Below, piece by piece: positions 27,556 through 35,956 of a DNA stretch of 64,000 nucleotides. A model generated the notes under the pieces. The model saw only the letters and a list, made by a program, of their open reading frames with translations. It ran no database searches and was not told the DNA's origin. Both the position numbers and the translations under genes were made by a program. The stretch's first letter is position 1. Each line of letters opens with the position of its first letter. This stretch comes from Streptomyces gossypii (lineage in GTDB: Bacteria; Actinomycetota; Actinomycetes; Streptomycetales; Streptomycetaceae): NCBI RefSeq assembly GCF_025165795.1, contig NZ_JAJAGO010000006.1:186001-250000 (forward strand), in the 5' to 3' direction.

Positions 27556-28337
27556 GTGCCCCGTCGGCGGCGGAGGTCGCCGCGCTGAAGGTGGCGCACG
27601 CTGCGGCGCCGGACGCGCCATACGAACTGCTGCGCGGCATCGTGTCCACGTTGGGTTCCGCGCAGCTGATCCAGACACCGGAGACGGCGGCGCGTGCGGA
27701 GCGGCACCGGCTGCGGCTGGTCGCGGCCGAGGCGGATCTGATGGCTATCAGGGGCACGCTGGCGCCGTCCGGCCGCCCTCGGCGGGTGCCGATGCCGCTG
27801 GGCGCGCGGGTGGCCCCGGTGGTCGAGTGGCTGGCCGACGAGGTCGCGCAGTTGCGGGCGCGGGTCGCGCAGTTGGTCCAGCAGCGGGATGACCTGCTGG
27901 TCGAGGACGCCCTCGCGGAGCGGGACACCGCAGCACCGCCGCAGAACCCGGTGTCGCTGCGGTGGGGGCTGGGCGACGTCGAGTACGTCGACGACGACTC
28001 CGTCACGGTGCTGCTGTCCGGCCCGTCCGGCGAGCCGTATGTGCTGGAGCTGGACGAGGCGCGTGCAGCCGAGCTGTGGGCCGACCTCACAGGGCCCGAC
28101 GCGGTCGGCACGCGGAAGTGCGGCCACGATGACTACCACGACGGGCACCCGTGGGCTGACCGGCCGGGCATCTGGTGCCCCGGCCACTACACCACCGTTG
28201 ACGCCGAGCGGGCCGCGTGCTGCGACCTGCACCAAGCGGACTGCTGTGACCCGGAGGACTGCGGGCCGTGCTGCCGGGCGTGCCCGACGTGCCCGGCGTA
28301 CGCCCGGCAGCGCGCCGAGATCGGGGGCGCGTCGTGA
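27552..28337 (+). CDS. Phage protein with coiled coil and Cys-rich tail
   Basis: A 261-residue protein: an N-terminal helical region (ALKVAHAAAPDAPYELLRGIVSTL), a coiled-coil-like stretch (EVAQLRARVAQLVQQRDDLLVEDALAERD), a domain with YVDDDSVTVLLSGPSGEPYVLELDEARAAELWADL, and a C-terminal cluster of about ten Cys/His (DLHQADCCDPEDCGPCCRACPTCPAY) likely binding zinc. Function unknown. Confidence 0.72.
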   Translation: MSAPSAAEVAALKVAHAAAPDAPYELLRGIVSTLGSAQLIQTPETAARAERHRLRLVAAEADLMAIRGTLAPSGRPRRVPMPLGARVAPVVEWLADEVAQLRARVAQLVQQRDDLLVEDALAERDTAAPPQNPVSLRWGLGDVEYVDDDSVTVLLSGPSGEPYVLELDEARAAELWADLTGPDAVGTRKCGHDDYHDGHPWADRPGIWCPGHYTTVDAERAACCDLHQADCCDPEDCGPCCRACPTCPAYARQRAEIGGAS

Positions 28338-28489
28338 CCGTCTTCCTGCACGTCGTCGCCGCTGCCGCTCTGTTCGCCGGGATGACGGCCCTCGTCTTCG
28401 TCGCGGTCCCGACGGTCATCGATCTCATCGGCGACTGGCGTCAGCGCCGCGCCCACCCCGCCAAGCACCGCACCGGAGGAACCCGATGA
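28334..28489 (+). CDS. Very small membrane protein
   Basis: 51 residues from GTG 28334 with one strong membrane segment (VFLHVVAAAALFAGMTALVFVAVPTVIDLI) and a basic tail. It overlaps both neighbours by 4 nt, which supports translation. Confidence 0.6.
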   Translation: MTVFLHVVAAAALFAGMTALVFVAVPTVIDLIGDWRQRRAHPAKHRTGGTR

Positions 28490-28962
28490 CCGGCCCCGAG
28501 CACTACCGCGCCGCCGAGCGGCTGCTGTCCGACGCTTCGTTCGCTGCCCACCCTCAGGGCCGACCGGTCCGCCGCAGTGGCGGCGAGTACGGGCCCGGTG
28601 AGCACGCGGCACTGATCGCCCAGGCGCAGGTGCACGCCACCCTCGCCCTCGCTACGCAGACTTCCGCCGCCCTGTCGCTGGATGCGGAGCCCCCGATCGC
28701 GTACGTCTACCGGGCCTCGTGGGGCATGACCCCGCTCGGCACGTACGCCAACCCGGCCGCTGCCCGCGAGCACTGCGAGGCCGACGCCCGCAACAACGAC
28801 CCGGAGTACGACGGCGGGATCTTCGGCTGGCTCGGAGATGAGTCCGAGCCCGACGACCCCGACGAGCTGCTCGTCACCGTCAACGGCGTCGAACGCACCA
28901 CGGAGTACACCGTCACCCGCATCACCATCGCCTCCGCCTACGACCCGGAGGCCGACTCCTGA
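28486..28962 (+). CDS. Phage protein of unknown function
   Basis: 158 residues: an N-terminal helical part (YRAAERLLSDASF, GEHAALIAQAQVHATLALATQ) common in streptomycete phages, then PPIAYVYRASWG and a very acidic region (DESEPDDPDELLV). Overlaps the nuclease start by 1 nt. Confidence 0.7.
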   Translation: MTGPEHYRAAERLLSDASFAAHPQGRPVRRSGGEYGPGEHAALIAQAQVHATLALATQTSAALSLDAEPPIAYVYRASWGMTPLGTYANPAAAREHCEADARNNDPEYDGGIFGWLGDESEPDDPDELLVTVNGVERTTEYTVTRITIASAYDPEADS

Positions 28963-29864
28963 TGACGAACACCACCGTGCTGGCCGGGGCTTCGGCCCCG
29001 GCCGCCGGGCCGGCCGTCCAGCAGCCCGGCATCTACCAGATGACCGCCGAGGAGTACCACGCCGACCGCGGCTCCCTCTCCTCCACCGGCGCCCGCAAGC
29101 TCCTGCCGCCCAGCTGTCCCGCCATCTTCCGACACGAGCAGGACAACCCGCCCGCCCCGAAGAAGACCTTCGACTTCGGCCACGCGGCACACCATCTCGT
29201 CCTCGGCGACGGACCCGACATCGACGTCCTCGACTTCCCCAACTACCTCACCAAGGCAGCCAAAGCCGCCCGCGACGAAGCCCGCGACATGGGCGCCGTG
29301 CCCATGCTGCGCCACGACTACGAGCAGGTGGAGGCGATGGCCGACGCCATCCGCCGACACCCGCTCGCCGGGCCCCTGTTCACCCCCGGCTCCGGCGTCG
29401 CGGAGCAGTCGATCTTCTGGACCGACCGGGACACCGGGATCAAGCGGAAGGCCCGGCCCGACTGGGTGAAGCAACTCCCCGGACTGACCCTCTGCGTCGA
29501 CTACAAGACCGCGGCGGACGCCAGCCCCGACGGCGTGTCGAAAGCGGTCCAGGACCACGGCTACCACCAGCAGGCCGCCTGGTACCTCGACGGGCTCGAG
29601 GCCGCCGGAATGGCCGACGACGGGTCCCGGTTCATCTTCGTCTTCCAGATGAAGACGGCCCCGTACCTGGTGACCGTCCGCGAGCTGGACCCGCAGTCCC
29701 TCGACATCGGCCGCGCGAAGAACCGCCGCGCCCTCCGCGTCTACGCCGACTGCCAGCGCACTGGCACCTGGCCGGACTGGACCGGACCCGTCGAAGAAAT
29801 CCCCTCCATCTCCCTGCCCGTCTGGGCAGCCCTGCGTGACTCAGAGGAGTACCTCAGTGAGTGA
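28962..29864 (+). CDS. RecE-type exonuclease (PD-(D/E)XK)
   Basis: A 300-residue nuclease: GIYQMTAEEYHADRGSLSSTGARKLLPP at the N terminus, FDFGHAAHHLVLG, then the catalytic signature ARPDW...LTLCVDYKTA (D-x~14-D-x-K) and HHGY/HGYHQQAAWYLDGL. It matches the exonuclease VIII/RecE-like family that resects DNA ends for annealing. The RecT gene follows with an 8-nt overlap, so the two form a RecET recombination pair. Confidence 0.85.
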   Translation: MTNTTVLAGASAPAAGPAVQQPGIYQMTAEEYHADRGSLSSTGARKLLPPSCPAIFRHEQDNPPAPKKTFDFGHAAHHLVLGDGPDIDVLDFPNYLTKAAKAARDEARDMGAVPMLRHDYEQVEAMADAIRRHPLAGPLFTPGSGVAEQSIFWTDRDTGIKRKARPDWVKQLPGLTLCVDYKTAADASPDGVSKAVQDHGYHQQAAWYLDGLEAAGMADDGSRFIFVFQMKTAPYLVTVRELDPQSLDIGRAKNRRALRVYADCQRTGTWPDWTGPVEEIPSISLPVWAALRDSEEYLSE

Positions 29865-30663
29865 CCTCGCCGTTCCCGAGGCCCCGGCCAACAGCCCCGC
29901 TGTACAAGCCGACCAGCCCGCCGCACCCCAGCAGATGACGGAACTGATGCTGTGGGCGGAGTCCGCCCGCCAGGCCGCTCAGATCGCGCAGTCCCTCGCG
30001 AAGACCAGCTTCGCAGGCCAGTTCCGCGGCAAGCCGGAGGAGATCACCGCGGTGATCCTCTCCGGGCAGGAGCTCGGGCTTCAGCCGATGGCTTCCCTGA
30101 AGGCGATCGACGTGATCCAGGGCAGCCCGGCGCTGCGCGCCCACGCGATGCGGGGTCTGGTCCAGTCCCATGGTCACGACGTGGAGCTGCTGGAGTCCAC
30201 TGAGACGCACTGCGTGATGCGCGGGCGCCGCAAGGGCAAGGAGGCGTGGCAGGAGGTCCGCTGGGATATCCCCCGTGCCCAGAAGCTCGGGCTGCTGAGC
30301 AAGGATCAGTGGAAGAAGCAGCCGCAGACGATGCTCATCGCCCGCGCTACGGGCGAGGTGTGCCGGCTGATTGCGTCGGACGTGCTGCACGGCATGCCCT
30401 ACGCCGTGGAGGAGCTTGACTCCTCCTCCGCCAAGGTGCTCCGTGGTGCGCCGGAGGAGGCGCGGCAGCCCTTGTCTGTCGCTGCTCTGACTGCCGCACC
30501 CGCGCCCGCGCTGTCGACCGCGGTGGACCCGTGGGGTGCTCAGCCGGAGGATCAGCCGACCGTCGGCACTTCCGACCCGTGGGCCGACCAGCCCATCGGC
30601 GACGACGATGTGCAGAGCGACGGTTGGCCGGAGACCGCGCAGCCCGGCGGCGGTGCCTCGTGA
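29857..30663 (+). CDS. recT: RecT-family single-strand annealing protein
   Basis: 268 residues; partner of the upstream nuclease. Family features: MLWAESARQAAQIAQSLAKTSFAGQF, PEEITAVILSGQELGLQPMASLKAIDVIQGSPALRAHAMRGLVQSHGH, and MLIARATGEVCRLIASDVLHGMPY. The C-terminal ~70 residues are acidic and low-complexity, as in many RecT/SSB-like proteins. GTG 29857 chosen for GAGGAG nine bases upstream. Confidence 0.88.
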   Translation: MSDLAVPEAPANSPAVQADQPAAPQQMTELMLWAESARQAAQIAQSLAKTSFAGQFRGKPEEITAVILSGQELGLQPMASLKAIDVIQGSPALRAHAMRGLVQSHGHDVELLESTETHCVMRGRRKGKEAWQEVRWDIPRAQKLGLLSKDQWKKQPQTMLIARATGEVCRLIASDVLHGMPYAVEELDSSSAKVLRGAPEEARQPLSVAALTAAPAPALSTAVDPWGAQPEDQPTVGTSDPWADQPIGDDDVQSDGWPETAQPGGGAS

Positions 30664-31412
30664 GCTGGCACCTGCTGCGCCGTCTGGGCTGGGACACCGA
30701 GACCACCGGCGTCATCCCCACCGAGGCCCGCATCGTCACCGTCGCCGTCGTCGTGCGCGGCGGCGGCCACCCCGACCGCGTGTTCTCCCACCTCATCAAC
30801 CCCGGTGTTCCCATCCCGGAGGAGACGACGGCAGTCCACGGCATCGATGACGCCCGCGCGCAGGCCGATGGGCTCGACCCGCGGGACGCGCTGGAGGACA
30901 TCGCCGACAAGCTGACCGCCGCGCTCCGCGCGGGCATGCCCGTCGTCGCCTTCAACACTTCCTACGACTGGACCGTGCTGAACTGCGACCTCGCGCGCAA
31001 CGGGCTGCCGACCATGGCCGATCGGCTGCGCGGTGCCGACCCAGTCACCCTGGTTGATCCGCATGTCCTGGACCGCCAGGCCCGCCCCTTCGTACGCGGC
31101 GCCGGTCAGCGCAAGCTCGGTCCGACGTGCGCCCGGTACGGGGTGGAGCTGGAGGACTGGCACACCGCCGAGGCGGACGCGCTGGCCGCGCTGCTGCTGG
31201 CCGACGCTCAGTTCGCCAAGTTCCCGCAGTTCCAGCGCGCCGAGCCGTCCGAGCTGTTCGCGGCACAGCAGCGGTGGCGGGCGGAGCAGCAGGCTGGGTT
31301 GCAGGAGTGGTTCCGGACCAAGGCCACCGCTGAGCAGGGTGGCGACCCGGGCAAGGTCATCGACGGTTCGTGGCCGCTGATCCCCGCGCCGCGTGACGGG
31401 GGCGGCTCGTGA
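30660..31412 (+). CDS. DnaQ-like DEDDh 3'-5' exonuclease
   Basis: 250 residues. Exo I LGWDTETTGVIPTEARIVTVAVV, Exo II VVAFNTSYDWTVLNCDLAR, Exo III HTAEADALAALLLADA: all four acidic residues plus His are present. Probably proofreading-like or recombination-associated. The C-terminal third (LFAAQQRWRAEQQAGLQEWF) is a helical extension typical of actinophage versions. GTG start overlaps recT stop. Confidence 0.88.
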   Translation: MSWHLLRRLGWDTETTGVIPTEARIVTVAVVVRGGGHPDRVFSHLINPGVPIPEETTAVHGIDDARAQADGLDPRDALEDIADKLTAALRAGMPVVAFNTSYDWTVLNCDLARNGLPTMADRLRGADPVTLVDPHVLDRQARPFVRGAGQRKLGPTCARYGVELEDWHTAEADALAALLLADAQFAKFPQFQRAEPSELFAAQQRWRAEQQAGLQEWFRTKATAEQGGDPGKVIDGSWPLIPAPRDGGGS

Positions 31413-31738
31413 TCGCCGCCGCGCTTGGCGATCTGACGACGCTGCTGCTCGGAGCCGGGGGCGCGGGCGTCACCTGGCTCGTCATCCGCCTCGCCCAGCG
31501 CTGCATCACCTACGGTCCCCGCCCTGGCGACGCCCGGTGGCTGACCGAGGCCGAGGTCCAGCAGCTCCGCGAAAGCGCGTACGCGGACACTGCCGCGATC
31601 GAGATGGACGCCGTGGCCTGGCTTCCCTGCGCCGGCCGCTGCACCTCCCACGCCCCGCACGAGCCGGATGGCGACGGGCAGTGGACCTGCGGCTTGTGCG
31701 GCTCGATCGCCATCACCTACACCACCACGGAGGACTGA
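31409..31738 (+). CDS. Membrane-anchored zinc-ribbon protein
   Basis: 109 residues from GTG 31409: an N-terminal hydrophobic segment (TTLLLGAGGAGVTWLVIRLA), a polar middle, then CAGRC..HAPHEPDGDGQWTCGLCGS, two Cys pairs that look like a zinc ribbon. Function unknown. Confidence 0.65.
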   Translation: MIAAALGDLTTLLLGAGGAGVTWLVIRLAQRCITYGPRPGDARWLTEAEVQQLRESAYADTAAIEMDAVAWLPCAGRCTSHAPHEPDGDGQWTCGLCGSIAITYTTTED

Positions 31739-31741
31739 ACC

Positions 31742-32143
31742 ATGGGGTACACCACCCGCGTCACCGGCGAGTTCGCCATCTCCCCACCGCTGGCCTGGAG
31801 CGAGTTCAAGGACAGCCCGTTCAGCCCGTTCCCCCCGGCTGGTGACCACCGGCTTGAACTCGTTCTCCGCGTCGCTGAGGAGACGGTTCAGACGGATGAC
31901 GGGCCGTTGCTGCGCCGGACCGCCTCGGCCCTCGTGATGAGCGATATCGACGAGTACCGGGCGTATGGCCTGATCGACGCCGTGCAGGCTGCCCTCGACG
32001 CCTTCCCGGGCCACGTCTTCACCGGGCGCCTTGAGTGCGAGGGCGAGGAGAACACCGATATGTGGCGGGTCGTCATCCGCGACGGCCGTGCTGTCAAGGT
32101 TGTGCCGAGCATCGTCTGGCCGGACGAGGACGGTGCGGCATGA
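31742..32143 (+). CDS. Conserved actinophage protein (DUF6205-like)
   Basis: 133 residues starting MGYTTRVTGEFAISPPLAWSE, a recurring actinophage small protein (DUF6205-type by recollection). It ends with RVVIRDGRAVKVVPSIVWPDE. No catalytic motif seen. Confidence 0.72.
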   Translation: MGYTTRVTGEFAISPPLAWSEFKDSPFSPFPPAGDHRLELVLRVAEETVQTDDGPLLRRTASALVMSDIDEYRAYGLIDAVQAALDAFPGHVFTGRLECEGEENTDMWRVVIRDGRAVKVVPSIVWPDEDGAA

Positions 32144-32382
32144 GCGAGAACCTGCTGCTGATCGGCGTGCTGGTCGTCGGGGTGACCGGCTGCGCCGCGT
32201 GGCTGCTCGGCGCCGTGCTCGCCCTGGTCGGCGTGTCCCGGCTGCTGGTCCGTGCGGTGCGGCACCTGGCTGGCCGCCCGGCTGCGGGCCTCTGCCCGTG
32301 CGGCGGCGACGTGGAGACCTGCTCCTGCGGCACCGGCAAGCCGCTGCCCCAGCCCCGCCCGTACGCGGGCGGTGCCTGGTGA
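32140..32382 (+). CDS. Small membrane protein with Cys motif
   Basis: 80 residues: one or two membrane segments (LLLIGVLVVGVTGCAAWLLGAVLALVGVSRLLV) then CPCGGDVETCSCG, a likely metal-binding tail. 4-nt overlaps on both sides. Confidence 0.6.
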   Translation: MSENLLLIGVLVVGVTGCAAWLLGAVLALVGVSRLLVRAVRHLAGRPAAGLCPCGGDVETCSCGTGKPLPQPRPYAGGAW

Positions 32383-32600
32383 CCGCCCTTGCCATCACCG
32401 TCCTCATCATCTGGGGCATCGGCAGCATCGGAATGTGCGTCGCATTGCCCACGGTCACGCGTGAGCACCCGGAACTCGCCACCGTGCACGAGACCGCTCC
32501 CGCCGCGTACTGCCTGCTGGCCGCCATGCTGATCGTGTTCTGGCCTGCTGCCGTCATCGCGAGCGCCGTGCTGGCGCTGGCTCGGCGGTGGAACCGATGA
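32379..32600 (+). CDS. Small two-span membrane protein
   Basis: 73 residues from GTG 32379 with two hydrophobic helices (ALAITVLIIWGIGSIGMCVAL and AAYCLLAAMLIVFWPAAVIASAVLAL). Unknown role; overlaps both neighbours. Confidence 0.6.
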   Translation: MTALAITVLIIWGIGSIGMCVALPTVTREHPELATVHETAPAAYCLLAAMLIVFWPAAVIASAVLALARRWNR

Positions 32601-33124
32601 CCGCGCAGATTGCCGCCCCCGCCGTGGTGGCGGGGGCGGCCCCCGCCGACCTCACCGTCATCGTCCACGGCACACCCGGACCCCAGGGCAGCAAACGCCA
32701 CGTCGGCCGCGGCGTGATGGTCGAGTCGTCGAAGAAGGTCAAGCCCTGGCGCCAGGACGTCAAAGCGTCTGCTCTCCAAGCCATGGACTCCGGCGACGGG
32801 AAGTGGCAGCCGCTGGACGGCCCCCTCGCCGTCGCCGTCACCTTCACCGTCCGCCACCGCCCGACGAGTAAGCCGAGCTGGTGGCCGGCCGGAGTCCGCT
32901 GGTCCAAAACGCTGATGTGGCGCCCCGCTTCCATGCCGGATCTCTCAAAACTGCTGCGGTCGACCGAGGACGCGCTCACGGACGCCGGGGCGTGGCTGGA
33001 CGACGCCCGCGTGGTGGAGTACCGCCGCCTCGCCAAGCACTACGTCGGGGACGACGCTGCGGACGTGCTGCGGTCGGGTCCGGGCGCGGTCATCCACATC
33101 TGGCGCCTCGGCGGTGGCCGATGA
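32597..33124 (+). CDS. RusA-like Holliday junction resolvase
   Basis: 175 residues. The family N terminus (VIVHGTPGPQGSKRHVGRG), VAVTFTVRHRP and the acidic catalytic segment PDLSKLLRSTEDALTDAGAWLDDARVVEYRRLAKHY are all present. It would resolve recombination or replication junctions, consistent with the RecET genes upstream. Confidence 0.88.
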   Translation: MTAQIAAPAVVAGAAPADLTVIVHGTPGPQGSKRHVGRGVMVESSKKVKPWRQDVKASALQAMDSGDGKWQPLDGPLAVAVTFTVRHRPTSKPSWWPAGVRWSKTLMWRPASMPDLSKLLRSTEDALTDAGAWLDDARVVEYRRLAKHYVGDDAADVLRSGPGAVIHIWRLGGGR

Positions 33125-33696
33125 AGCAGAACGCCACCAAGGACGAAATCGCCGCGCTCCTGCGCGAGGGCCTGTCCAACAACATCATCGCCGCCCAGCT
33201 GCGGTGTGACCGGGCCCGTGTCTCCCGCATCCGCCGCGACCTGGGCATCCCGAACGTGCGACCGCAGCCGCTCACCCTGGAGCAGGTGTGGGCAACGCAC
33301 ACCAGGCCGGTGCGCGGCGGACACCTGGAATGGCTGGGCGAGCGACAGTCCCAGAGCGGAACCCCCACGATGCGCTACCGGGAGCAGCCGTTCACCGCGG
33401 CCCGGATCGCCTTCCGCATCCGTACCGGTCGTGACCCGCTGGGCTACGCCCGCGCCGAGTGCGGCATCCCGCACTGTGTCGCGCCCGAGCACATGGACGA
33501 CACCGCGGCCCGGCTGCGTACCCGTGAGCAGCTGCGGTATCTGACCGGCGGCCAGGAGCGGCCCGCGCAGTGTCGACACGGCCACGACCAGGACGCCCAC
33601 GGCCGGTATGGGCCGGACGGTACGGCCTACTGCCAGGCGTGCAACCGCGAGCAGAAGCGGAAGGCGCGCGTCCAGCCGACGGGTGGTACGTCGTGA
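33121..33696 (+). CDS. HTH-HNH phage protein
   Basis: 191 residues: an N-terminal HTH (KDEIAALLREGLSNNIIAAQLRCDRARVSRIRRDLG) and a C-terminal HNH-like Zn motif (YARAECGIPHCVAPEHMDD...CRHGHDQDAHGRYGPDGTAYCQAC). In actinophages such proteins are annotated as HNH endonucleases or DNA-binding proteins; whether this one cuts DNA is not shown by sequence. Confidence 0.72.
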   Translation: MKQNATKDEIAALLREGLSNNIIAAQLRCDRARVSRIRRDLGIPNVRPQPLTLEQVWATHTRPVRGGHLEWLGERQSQSGTPTMRYREQPFTAARIAFRIRTGRDPLGYARAECGIPHCVAPEHMDDTAARLRTREQLRYLTGGQERPAQCRHGHDQDAHGRYGPDGTAYCQACNREQKRKARVQPTGGTS

Positions 33697-34001
33697 CCAG
33701 CGGGTGGTCGCAGGCAGTGTGTGCCACGCACCCGAAGCCTGACCTGTGGTGGCCGATCGGCGCCTCCGACGAAGCGCAGACCCAGGCCACGGAGGCGAAG
33801 GCCGAGTGCCGCGCCTGCCCCGTCCTGGACGCCTGCCGCGAGTGGGCGCTGACCCAGCCCGAGGGGTACGGAGTGTGGGGCGGCATGACCGCCGTCGAGC
33901 GCGCCGCACACCTGAAGCGGACCGTCCGGCCGGACCCGGACTTCCCCACAAGTAAGGGTCAGCGCGCGGAGCGGCAGGCACCCCGGCTGGCAGTCGCATG
34001 A
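33693..34001 (+). CDS. Phage WhiB-family [4Fe-4S] regulator
   Basis: 102 residues from GTG 33693. The four iron-sulfur Cys are present (VCATH; CRACPVLDAC), followed by GVWGGMTAVERAAHLKR, the WhiB turn and basic tail. WhiB proteins bind the primary sigma factor and change promoter choice; phage copies are known to interfere with host WhiB functions in mycobacteria. It overlaps the HNH gene by 4 nt. Confidence 0.9.
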   Translation: MTSGWSQAVCATHPKPDLWWPIGASDEAQTQATEAKAECRACPVLDACREWALTQPEGYGVWGGMTAVERAAHLKRTVRPDPDFPTSKGQRAERQAPRLAVA

Positions 34002-34222
34002 AGCGGCGGCGGCCAGCGGCGGCGCGATCACTGCCAGGCGGATGCCTCGACTGGCGGGACTCAGCCCACTGGTCCAGCCGCGAACAGCCCTGCCGCTACT
34101 GCGGCTCCGACACCCATTTGCGCGACCCCAAACGCAAACCCGCACACAAAGCCTGCGCCGAGCAGGCCATCGCCCAGCAGTCCGCCGACATGGCGGACGC
34201 CTACCGGAAGGACACCCTGTAA
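33998..34222 (+). CDS. Small zinc-finger protein
   Basis: 74 basic residues with CRYCGSDTHLRDPKRKPAHKACAE, a probable Cys-x2-Cys/His-x3-Cys zinc site. Unknown role; shares ends with both neighbours. Confidence 0.62.
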   Translation: MKRRRPAAARSLPGGCLDWRDSAHWSSREQPCRYCGSDTHLRDPKRKPAHKACAEQAIAQQSADMADAYRKDTL

Positions 34223-34659
34223 TGCCCAAGCTCGACAAGACCCAGATCCCCGAGATCAAGCTCGACACCGCCGCCGCATCCATAGAGGGCAGCCTGTCCG
34301 CCGAGCAGCGCCGCGGCCTCTTCGAATCGCCCGGCACCGTCGTGGTCGCGATCGTGGAGCTCACCTCCAAGAGCTACACGGGCCACGCCGACGGCGAGGA
34401 GAAAGACCCCCAGGTCAAAGTCCGCGTGACCGGCGCCGAGGTCGCCCGCACCGACGAGGAAGCCGCCTCCCTCCTGGAGGCGAAGCGCGCCATGTACCGG
34501 GGCCGGCGCATGGACGGAACGCTGGACGAGATCGGCAACGGACCGCGCGGCGCCGAGAACGTCCTGGCCCGCGAGTTCGCGGGCTACCCGACGGAGGCGG
34601 AGTTCAGGGCGGCGGAGGCCGAGAAGCAGGCGCGCTCGCGCACTGAGTTCGTCAGGTGA
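34222..34659 (+). CDS. Conserved phage protein upstream of the replication gene
   Basis: 145 residues (IPEIKLDTAAASIEGSLSAEQRRGLF, TVVVAIVELTSKSYTGHADGEEKDPQVKVRVTGAEVA). The beta-rich core resembles a family common before actinophage replication genes; function not known. Confidence 0.7.
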   Translation: MPKLDKTQIPEIKLDTAAASIEGSLSAEQRRGLFESPGTVVVAIVELTSKSYTGHADGEEKDPQVKVRVTGAEVARTDEEAASLLEAKRAMYRGRRMDGTLDEIGNGPRGAENVLAREFAGYPTEAEFRAAEAEKQARSRTEFVR

Positions 34660-34730
34660 CATCGCGGGGCCGCCCACCGCGGCGGCCCCGCGCTCTCCCT
34701 CCGCACATCCACGCACCGATCGAGGTCACG

Positions 34731-35555
34731 TTGAGCACAGAAGAGCAGCAGCGCAGCGGCAGCGTCCCGCACGCCTTCCGCAACGCCCTGTTCTGGCGCT
34801 GGACGCGGGAGATGCCCCGTCCGCTCGCCGACGGCTTCCTGAAGGTGTTGCAGGCCCTCGGGGCGGGCGCGAACGGCTCGGGGAAGCTCAAGTTCCGCGA
34901 CGGCAAGCCCATCCGGATCAAGGACATCGCCGCCGCCGCGATCGTGGATGAGAAGGACTGCCGCCGCTACCTGGATGCCGCGATCGCTGCCGGACTCGTC
35001 TCCATCGAGGGCGAACGCAAGCGGGGGAAAGCGGCGCTGTACGTCCTCGTGCTCGACCCGACGCCGGACTGGGCTGCTGCCGTGGCAGCGCTGGATGCCT
35101 CCAAGAGGAAGCGAGCTGAGCGGAAGCCGCCCCCCTGGCAGGCAGAGAAGAACGGGGGGCGGTCCCCCGAACTCGAAGATGCGGAGAACGGGGGACCGCC
35201 CCCGGAACTTCCGGCATCTCCGGAGGAAGAAGAACGGGGGACCGCCCCCCGTATGGGTTCGGGGGACCGCCCCCCGTTTGGTTCGGGGGACCGCCCCCCG
35301 AACAACCCAGGGATAGCCAAGGAACTACCCCATGACGCGGCCGAGGTTGTTGCTCAACCTCAGGTAGATCCCGATCCCGGGCCCCAAAACGATCACTCCG
35401 ACCACGAACAAGACCACCACGACGACGACGCGCCACCCGCCGCGCAGCCCCTCACCTTCACCCGCTGCGCCACCTGCCACGAACGCATGGTCCCCAGACC
35501 CGGCCGCGACCGACACACCCACTGCCACCCCGCCGCCGAGAGGAAGACCGCATGA
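34731..35555 (+). CDS. Replication initiator-like winged-helix protein carrying the iterons
   Basis: 274 residues. The N-terminal ~115 residues form a winged-helix-like domain (AFRNALFWRWTREMPRPLADGFLKVLQAL, KDIAAAAIVDEKDCRRYLDAAIAAGLVSIEGERKRGKAALYVL), as in phage replisome-organiser proteins. A disordered middle encoded by five iterons links to a Cys/His tail (CATCHERMVPRPGRDRHTHCH). TTG 34731 is chosen because GAGGT lies six bases upstream; GTG 34656 would add an Arg/Pro-rich stretch. Origin-within-initiator is the lambda O arrangement. Confidence 0.7.
   Translation: MSTEEQQRSGSVPHAFRNALFWRWTREMPRPLADGFLKVLQALGAGANGSGKLKFRDGKPIRIKDIAAAAIVDEKDCRRYLDAAIAAGLVSIEGERKRGKAALYVLVLDPTPDWAAAVAALDASKRKRAERKPPPWQAEKNGGRSPELEDAENGGPPPELPASPEEEERGTAPRMGSGDRPPFGSGDRPPNNPGIAKELPHDAAEVVAQPQVDPDPGPQNDHSDHEQDHHDDDAPPAAQPLTFTRCATCHERMVPRPGRDRHTHCHPAAERKTA
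35154..35299. repeat. Five near-palindromic iterons, probable phage origin
   Basis: Units based on GGGGGACCGCCCCC: 35154-35168 (inverted), 35190-35203, 35236-35250, 35261-35275 and 35285-35299. The last two sit in 24-25 bp direct repeats. They lie inside the replication gene in the region coding a low-complexity linker. Confidence 0.7.
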
Positions 35556-35956
35556 CCACCCCGTACCGCGTCCTCATCACCGGCAGTCGAACCTGGGACG
35601 ACCTCCACGCCGTCCGCACCGCACTTGCCCACACCCTCGCCTCACTCCCCCCGGAACAGCCACTCGTCGTCGTCCACGGCGACTGCCCCGCCGGCGCCGA
35701 CATCATGGCCAAGACGTGGGCGCTGACCACATTCACCGCCGCCTGCACCGACGACTACCAGCGCGTCACCGAGGAGCCCCACCCGCCCGCCTGGCACCTC
35801 CATGGGCGCGCCGCCGGACCGATCCGCAACGCCTCGATGGTCCAGGCGGGGGCGGACCTGTGCCTGGCCTTCATCCGCAACGGCTCCCACGGCGCCACCC
35901 ACTGCGCCCAGCTCGCCGAGCGCGCCGGCATCCCCGTCAGGCGGTGGACCACATGA
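35552..35956 (+). CDS. SLOG-domain protein (DUF2493, YspA-like)
   Basis: 134 residues with the Rossmann-like SLOG pattern: RVLITGSRTWDD at the N terminus, VVVHGDCPAGADIMAKTWA, and AAGPIRNASMVQAGADLCLAFIRNGSHGATHCAQLAERAGIPV. SLOG proteins bind nucleotides or nucleotide signals and appear in several phages and defence systems; the ligand here is unknown. Confidence 0.85.
   Translation: MTTPYRVLITGSRTWDDLHAVRTALAHTLASLPPEQPLVVVHGDCPAGADIMAKTWALTTFTAACTDDYQRVTEEPHPPAWHLHGRAAGPIRNASMVQAGADLCLAFIRNGSHGATHCAQLAERAGIPVRRWTT

Noticed and set aside
35236-35299. The GGGGGACCGCCCCC repeats as a CRISPR array
   Set aside because: Units and spacers are too short, the repeats are nearly self-complementary and in-frame with a coding linker; no cas genes are present anywhere in the window.
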